From positions 186,001 through 250,000 of the forward strand of contig WJXW01000010.1 of assembly GCA_015832175.1 (NCBI GenBank): 64,000 nucleotides of DNA, read 5' to 3'. The position numbers and the translations under genes were made by a program. Positions 57,501 through 64,000 of the stretch are shown in pieces. How positions within the stretch are numbered: position 1 is the stretch's first letter; each line of letters opens with the position of its first letter. The notes beneath the pieces are model-generated. The model was not told where the DNA came from and made no database searches. It saw only the letters and a program-made list of their open reading frames with translations. Origin of the DNA: Paraphaeosphaeria minitans. Lineage: Eukaryota > Ascomycota > Dothideomycetes > Pleosporales > Didymosphaeriaceae.

Positions 57501-58016
57501 AGTTCTGGGGAGACGAGTCTGCCTCACAGCCGCCGCGGAGCGGGCTTTCGCTTTCATACGCCGCGAGAACTGCAAGGGGAGGAGCGTTTGAGATGGCTTT
57601 GTGAGTGTGTCTATTCATCGTTGAAGACTGTCTCGTCGTTATTGAGTATTGTGCGTCAGTACTGCTGCCGTGGAAGATGCCCATGGTATCGGACGCAGAT
57701 ACTACTGCCGGAAAGCAGGGGTCTCAAGGATACGTACATGCAGCGAGTTATTGGACAAGCCCCAAGGACGGTTCTATTCAAGACAAGCCTCTACGGCACT
57801 GGGTATGAAGAAGAAGGAAAACGCCATCGTCGACGGCCGTAAAAGTATACACGTGGACTCGTGAACCGCGCCGCAATTGCGAAATGTAAGGGCGGTAGAA
57901 CAATAAAAGCCGCAGGCTGGGTACCATAGAATAGGGTTGAAAAGAACAAGGCTAAAGACACATAGACGGCGCACTGTCGTCTCGAACAGGCAGGGTATAG
58001 GACAAGAACGAAACGC
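54515..58016. other. 3.5-kb stretch without a supported gene
   Basis: I found only short or antisense frames. The longest (56620-57591, plus) is composed of repeats such as CATCC and CGGG-rich sequence and has no domain. TAGGTAGG-type motifs occur near 54850-54860 and 57005-57018. A non-coding RNA or regulatory role cannot be excluded, but nothing supports one. Confidence 0.5.
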
Positions 58017-59348
58017 TTATTGAATGTGGACATAGGGCATGAAGTGATGTGCTTCCACCGGGTTCATAGTGTAAGCGGCATATGTCGGCATGTGGTGCTC
58101 GTAGGTGGTGTATGGGGTTGGGCCGGGGTCGACCTCAGCCCATTTGCGCGCACACTGCCGGGCCGTCCACTTCTCTGCTGCACCGCACTCGAGCATCTAG
58201 CGCGGTTAGTGGTGTCTTTGGGCAGGGTGGGCGCCTCGCTCACCTTTTGGGCAATGATGTCGAATTTGCTCTGAACCCAATATTCGTGTGCCATACGAAG
58301 TGCCTTAACATCGGGCTCGGTCCAGACTCGCATGCGTTCCCGAAGCCGTTTCAAGCGCATCTGCAACGCGGGAATCTGGTATGTCTTGCCAAGATCGGAC
58401 TTAAAGCGAGCAGCAATATCTTTCCAGGGCATGCTTTCCTCGTCCTTGAGTCTAATCAGGAGACGGTCCTCTTCGCCTAGCTCTATTGTTGCCGAAATGC
58501 TAGAGTCTGATCGTTTCCTCCTTTTTGATTGATCTGATTGCTCATCATCATCTTCGCGGGACCGCTTCGGAACGCTCCTGCGAGAGCCAGCCGGATGGGG
58601 AGCGATGGGAGCATATAGACGGCGTCCGTTTGGCAGCTCGCCGGGTAGGTCCATTCCTGGCTCGCTCAGGCGAGGGCTACGCGGGTACGTCGGACTGGAG
58701 TAGTAATGCTGGTGCATGGTCGGTCCAGAAATGCCGAGCGGATTCATACTCCAAGATGGAAAGTCCAGGGGAGTACTTCTCGGCCGAGTGGGTGAAAAGC
58801 CTCTGGAAAGATGGGTAGATGCGTCGGGACAAGGCTCGTGGTGGACGTACTCTGATCGTGAGCCTTTTGAGCCTCGTGAGCGCTGCGACACTGGAGAGAA
58901 GTTGCCTGCCGGGTGCTCTATGCTCGATGGTGCGGATACTGCGACGTCGGATGTCAACGAAAATTGGTGATGTGATGAGTAGGGTCCAGCGGATGACGGA
59001 TGTGAAGGAAGAAAAGACTGGCTGTATGAGAAAGCACCGTAGGTCTGCAAACGATCGGTCAGCATGAATGGCGGGGCAAGTAAGCGGCTGACGAACCTCG
59101 TTTTGAGCGTCCGGGGCCGACACGGAAGCGCCAAACCAGCTCGAAGAAGTTGGAGCTTCTTGTGTGGGAAGCGGGCTGTCGTGCAGACGCGGGACGAAGG
59201 TGTTCAGCGACTCTGGCGTCATGAGAGTGGGCGAAGAGGCAGAAGAGCCGTAGCAGTGAGAGGAGTAGGACGGCCAGGGAGAGGTGGTCGACAGCTGCAG
59301 ATGTGGCGGTGGGGGCACAGCACTTTCAAGTATGGACGGCATGGTCAC
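58017..59348 (-). CDS. Myb-like DNA-binding domain protein
   Basis: Three exons, 59348-59097, 59044-58244 and 58196-58017, giving 410 residues; introns of 52 and 47 bp have GTTCGT/CAG and GTGAGC/TAG ends. The first 260 residues are Ser/Pro-rich and disordered, then a basic PKRSREDDDEQSDQSKRRKRSD patch that may be a nuclear signal. A Myb/SANT-like unit spans about 274-325 (ELGEEDRLLIRLKDEESMPWKDIAARF ... LQMRLKRLRERMRVW), and a second, degenerate unit about 325-375 (TEPDVKALRMAHEYWVQSKFDIIAQK, then WTARQCARKWAEVD after the intron). The role is probably DNA or chromatin binding; the target is unknown. The last exon was inferred because it completes the second unit. The C-terminus (YTTYEHHMPTYAAYTMNP) is Tyr-rich. 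Confidence 0.85.
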
Positions 59349-62300
59349 GACTGCGCCGGACGCGGGAAGTCGATTGGACTGGTCTGGAAGCGCGTGTAAG
59401 AGTAGCCGTGCGTAATGTGCTTAGGCTGGGCACGGTGAGGCGTAGAAGGTGTAATGTGCTTTGATGGAAGAAGATGATGATTGTGACCGGAGCAGACTGA
59501 AGAGCATTGATACGGATATACCTATCAACTCATGACAATGGTAGCAGGGCCCGGAGGTCGAGCTAGCTGGAAGCTGTGGAAAGGTCTTGGTGCGACAACT
59601 CTAGGTAGGTAGGTAGGTATCGATGCCCCCGGTTCGCGGATTCTGAAGGATGGGCACGACGCACAGCCAGACCAGGGCGTGCATCTTAGCGCCTGCATGC
59701 TGAATCCATGCTGCGTCCATGCTGCACCATGCCCCACGACCGACCGAGCCTCCATGGATCATAGATGATTGCGCTGGAGCCGCATGGTGACCAAGGGCCC
59801 CTGAGCTGCTGAACGATTGCGCCCGGCCCAATGGCGGCCCGGGCACCAGCCAGGAACGAAATGCTGAGAGCTGGTAAGAGAGATTCGAATAGCCTTGCCA
59901 GTTGCGCCGTCTGCGGGACGCTGGTGGATCTGTAACGGGAGCGGGGGTTGTTGTGGACGTCGCTGAGGCGGCCAGTGAACGGCATGTCAAAACTGTCGCA
60001 AATACAAAGCTTCCCACGATGGGGATACTGTCTTCGCGCACATGTCGAAACGGCCTCACATTGCCTCGCTGGCGTGTTGTTCCTCGCGGCTAGTACGTCG
60101 CTGACCGTACGATCCTTCGCGCGTCCATGTAGCCGTCCTTGGAGCTAGAAACACCGTCACCAGTCAGTTACCTAGCGGTACCTAAAGACCGCAATATCAG
60201 CCTGAAGCGGCGCACTCTCAGTTGTGGCCGTTGAAGACAGCGGCAGCGCCATGCAGGACGCCAAAGTCCGCTAATTCGCTGCTTACAGCACGAAGCTTGC
60301 CGTCAACCTCAGCTCTCGATTTGAACTGGTCTGCAGTACGAGACAAATCGCCTACCACAAATCCCCTCGCATCTGCATGCTCGGGATGTCTGAAAGTGAC
60401 CATCGATGTTCTCGCCAAAATGCGTGAGCGTTCTGTTCACAGCAATTGCTGCGATGACCTCGTGCTTTCATCCACGATAAACCTGGATCGACCAGGCCAA
60501 GTTCAGGGATCCACTGTCTCGCTCACGCTCCGCCGTAGTCGCCTGTCGACCTGTGGTTTCGTAACATCTTACAGCTACGAAGCTTACCGGACACCGAAAA
60601 TGGCGCGCCTCAACATTGACCGCGCCAGCGCCAGTGAATGAGTTATACGTCAGCTGTAGCATGCAGAAGGGTCAATGGTTCGGACGCTGCTATCCGTAGC
60701 AAAGGTCCATCTTTCTGCATATGTCTAGGGGCGCCTCATGTGGACTGTTAACACGGCTTTGCATCTACCTGCAGCAAGCCGCAGATTGAATTGCATCGAT
60801 ATGCCAATCTCTTGATCAACATGCAAGGCCAACACCACCACTTGACCGCACACAGGCCAACGCAAATGACCCATATTGTATCCGGGGCTGCCGTCGTCTT
60901 GTGGTTGTGGTCCAGATCGATTATGGAAATCATCCATAGTCGTGGTCGCAGGGTCCTGCGAAAGGATACTTTGTCATGCAAACCTGCATCTAGAGCCATC
61001 GCTATAGCGGAGGCGGCTAGGGCAAGGCTTATGGTCTAGGTAGCGCAAGAGTCTGGCTAGCCCCATAATGAACTGTCGCTTTAGCTGCGCTTCTATAATG
61101 TGACTGACCTAAGACACTCGCTAAGCCTCCATATCGTCTTCAATCCGAAGCCTCCACAGCACGTGCGCTCACCTATTGTTCTCGAGATGTCCCACTCCAC
61201 CGCTATCGGCGCGACTGCTGCTGCCCATGTGCCCTACATCTCGCTTCGCCCACCGGATTCCGGCACGCCACGAAACACAGAGCCGACTTCAAGATCGCCG
61301 GGCGGAACCACACGGCGCGCTTTGGGAACCCAGCAGGTTCAAGTTCTGCCGGGACCGTCGCGTGGCCACCATACTGTCGGTACAGAGAAATTTGCGATAG
61401 TCGCAGCTGGTGTGGCACAATGCGGATGTGGTCCGAAGTGCTGAATACGCAGCTCCATCTTTTTCAGCTTCGCCCTGCCAGGCCATGCTTTGCTCAACGT
61501 AGACGCAGGTAGTGGAAGTCCACGCGCTCCTGGCATGTCGGGGATCACACGAACAAGAATTGAGGTGGCGTCGGGGGCTACTTTAGCGACAGTCGGGCAT
61601 TGGCGACTACCTAGATACGTGATGAAGCGTCGAAAGGCACTACAGAATCCAACGGAATAAATACCTTCACCACTGGGGGGATTATTGGTCTGGCTCCCTG
61701 GCAAGTCATGGACTTGTTCGTTGTCGCTGATTGGTTATGCTGGTGGGAGATCCTAACGAGGATTATCTTGTTTCGTGGCGATGGTTCCTACGAAATTGGC
61801 ATCTTTCCGCTGCAATCGGGCCATTGCCAGTAGCCTGTCACGTTTGGAGGTTCGAGACGATTCCCCGGTCCGGATTCAGCAGGACAACTAACCTGTAGCT
61901 GATGCGAGGTTACTGATCTACTGTACTGGGATTTGGATGGCGTTCTCTATGCCAATGTACATATCCAGGGTTCCAGGTGGCTGCTCTTCTCTATTGACAG
62001 GCCAATTTGGTGAGCCTAATGGCGAAACCTTGGACCCTGAACGCCTAGGCGAAGATAACCGTTTGGTGGAACTGCATTGGGTCTTGCAGCCAGCACACGT
62101 ACACTTGAGCATCACTGCTTATTTGTAGTACAGCCACGGTAGCTGGCATTGTATCTTCCACATGGACATTTCGCGCTCCGCTGCATATATAATATCGACG
62201 GCGTGAACCAGGGGTGCAGATGTCAATACCTCACAGTCTAGACGGCTTGGAAGGGGCGGTTCAGGAAGATACAGCTGTGTATATTGACCGGCAAGAGCCA

Positions 62301-62865
62301 TGGCAGGTGTGGCGTATCCAGGACTGATCGTTTCCGGCAGACAGCGGAGACTTTGGTCGCAGATGCAGATTTCTTGCAGCGGAGTCGGTGTCCAAGGTCC
62401 CTCCAAGCTGGGACGAGGGGGAGTGTTGGAAGGGTCGTCTGGCATTCTGGCGAAGTTTCCACACGGCGCTCGCGTCAGCATGCACAAGGCAATTTAGGGC
62501 ATTTCTTCGCAGAGTGCGTGTCTGTGGACTGAACTTGGTGGCGGTGAGCGTTTTGATTGAGACCTGCTGCAATGATGAGACGAACGGTGGTGGAGCGACG
62601 GAGACGTCGGCGGACTAGGCCCAGGATGGTTAGCCGCATGTCAACCAAGCTTCGGGCCGGACGACCTCACATGCACGTCGCTACTCCAACATCCAGAACG
62701 CAGCCTGCTGCCCCGATAGCGAATACGCTCATTCACGCGGCCCCACGACCATCTCCGACGCGCCCACTGGCTCCGCGCCTGCCGACGCGCGCTGGGCACC
62801 TCGACACGACACGACACTCCGCTGCCGGCCGCGTGCTGCGTAGCACGTAGCACAAAGCACCCGCC
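59349..62865. other. 3.5-kb intergenic stretch without a supported gene
   Basis: Only short frames in conflicting directions. The TAGGTAGGTAGGTAGGT motif occurs at 59603-59619. A 66-codon minus frame at 60218-60418 has an even composition but no homology I can recall. No RNA gene was recognised. Confidence 0.5.
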
Positions 62866-64000
62866 ATGGGCTTCAACGTCTTCCACGTCCTCGGCGACGT
62901 CTCTCACACCCTCTCGAAGCTCATCCTGATATGGGCTATCCATGCCAATAGCAGCGCTGAAGGTGCGCAAGCCCCCGCTGCCTAGAGGCCCGGCTGACAC
63001 GCTCCCCCCAGGCGTCTCCCTCATCACACAGGTGCTCTACGCCCTCGTCTTCTGCTCGCGCTACCTCGACATATTCAACACCTCGCCCGCGAAGGACTTT
63101 GGCCACACATGGAACTTTTCGCTAAAGGTGAGAGCCCGCAGGGCAACCTGTCGAGATCCCATCTAAGCGCAGCCAGATATTCTACACCCTGTCTTCGTTG
63201 TACATCATATTCCTCATGACCAGCGTATATGCTCGCACAAGGGAGCGCGAGAAGGCCTGGAAGTTTGGCATGTACTGCCTGTTCGCACCCATCGCCATCA
63301 CCCCCTTCTGGTACTGGCTGTTCCGCGAGACTGTCATCGGCAGGAACGGGTTCTTGAAGGTCATGTGGGTCTTTTCCGAGATCCTGGAAGCAGGCGCCGT
63401 TGTTCCGCAGCTGTTGCTGCTGCGCCAAACAACGGTGCCAACCGTGCTTGACTCCTTCTATCTGGTCGCGCTGGGAGCCTACCGCTTTCTCTACATTCTC
63501 AATTGGATCACCCGTGCGGTGCAAGAGGATGATTACAAGGATCCTACGTCCTGGGTATGGGGAACCGTCCAAACCGCGCTTATCTTCGACTTTGCCTGGG
63601 TGTACTGGAGCCGACAGCGCGTGAAGCTCCGACGAGGGGGTGTTGTAGACTCAGAAGACCTGGGCCGCGGCTGGCTTGTTGGCCGCTTTGTGGGTCGGAA
63701 AAGCGTCGACTTTGACTACGACGAAGAAGAAGCGCAACCCGCGGATCAGGAAGCTCGTCCACAGAATGCATGGGGACGGCGAGGCATCTCCGTCTCTGCA
63801 GATGAGGATGTGGATGGCGCACCTCGTCGCAAGATTCCCGGGCCTGGCAATACAGATGCAGAAGCCCAGCCTCTGACAGACCCTGCAGCTTTTGAGGACG
63901 ATGAAAGCGACGATGGTCTGGAGGCGCCGTCTCCAGCAGCTCGAACAGCACACGAGAGCGGAGTGCTGGGTGGCGACGAGTGGAACGAGGACGTCGATGC
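62866..64000 (+). CDS. ERD2: ER lumen protein-retaining receptor (KDEL receptor) family, 3' partial
   Basis: Retrieves escaped ER proteins bearing K/HDEL tails from the Golgi, cycling in COPI vesicles. Exons 62866-62962, 63012-63127 and 63177 to the window edge; both introns are 49 bp (GTGCGC/CAG, GTGAGA/CAG). The start MGFNVFHVLGDVSHTLSKLILIW is typical, followed by the seven-helix core: ITQVLYALVFCSRYLDIF, IFYTLSSLYIIFLMTSVY, WKFGMYCLFAPIAITPFWYWLF, FSEILEAGAVVPQLLLLRQT, FYLVALGAYRFLYILNWI and TALIFDFAWVYW. After the core (about residue 250) the protein continues for at least 100 acidic, Pro-rich residues, longer than yeast Erd2; fungal family members with extended tails exist. The stop is beyond the window. 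The family is certain; a distinct paralogue role is possible because of the tail. Confidence 0.9.

Noticed and set aside
56620..57591. 323-codon plus-strand frame
   Set aside because: Low-complexity translation of CATCC and G-rich tracts with no recognisable domain; minus-strand frames of similar quality overlap it.
235..60000. CRISPR arrays, prophage, bacterial operons
   Set aside because: The genome is fungal; the repeats found are minisatellites or microsatellites without regular spacers.

Overview
The window is nuclear DNA of a filamentous ascomycete. Short GT-AG introns (46-77 bp, a few longer) with CTAAC/CTGAC-type branch sites, HET and Goodbye-type STAND genes, SAT4/rhodopsin-like and LysM proteins, and dispersed TAGGTAGGTACCTACC-type intergenic motifs all point to Pezizomycotina. 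Gene content suggests Dothideomycetes (Pleosporales-like); that is inference, not a search result.

Layout. 1-13.7 kb: the end of a secreted Cys-rich protein, a SAT4/rhodopsin-like membrane protein, a LysM protein whose last exon lies outside its apparent reading frame, a DUF7514-type protein and UDP-glucose pyrophosphorylase. 15.1-18.3 kb: a two-domain dihydroneopterin aldolase and the Hsp70/90 co-chaperone STI1, divergently transcribed. 19.4-28.1 kb: a bZIP factor, then a 1.5-kilo-residue STAND/NLR-like ATPase and a HET-domain protein in tandem on the minus strand, which is a candidate allorecognition/cell-death locus. 28.7-32.5 kb: two MFS transporters, the first apparently frameshifted. 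32.5-41.7 kb: a decayed, AT-rich, gene-poor island with an F-box-like relic and a flavin-dependent halogenase relic, both broken mostly by lesions readable as C-to-T/G-to-A transitions. 41.7-49.3 kb: housekeeping genes, namely an EDEM/Htm1-like mannosidase, TIM50 and an F-box-like protein. 50.5-54.5 kb: a five-exon multi-TM protein, a tRNA-Leu and an aldo-keto reductase. 58.0-64 kb: a Myb-like protein and the start of a KDEL-receptor (ERD2) family gene. Two stretches of about 3.5 kb (54.5-58.0 and 59.3-62.9 kb) hold no gene I can support.

The most unusual signal is the tRNA-Leu(CAG) at 52836-52966. Its acceptor stem, anticodon arm, T arm, A/B boxes, upstream TATA and Pol III terminator are all present, but after nucleotide 10 it is interrupted by a 50-bp insert with a GTAAGT donor, CTAAC branch site and CAG acceptor. 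Exact removal restores a perfect cloverleaf, so it looks like a spliceosomal-type intron inside a tRNA gene at a non-canonical position.

Gene models below were spliced by eye from frame continuity, splice motifs and known family sequence; exon boundaries are inferences without RNA data.
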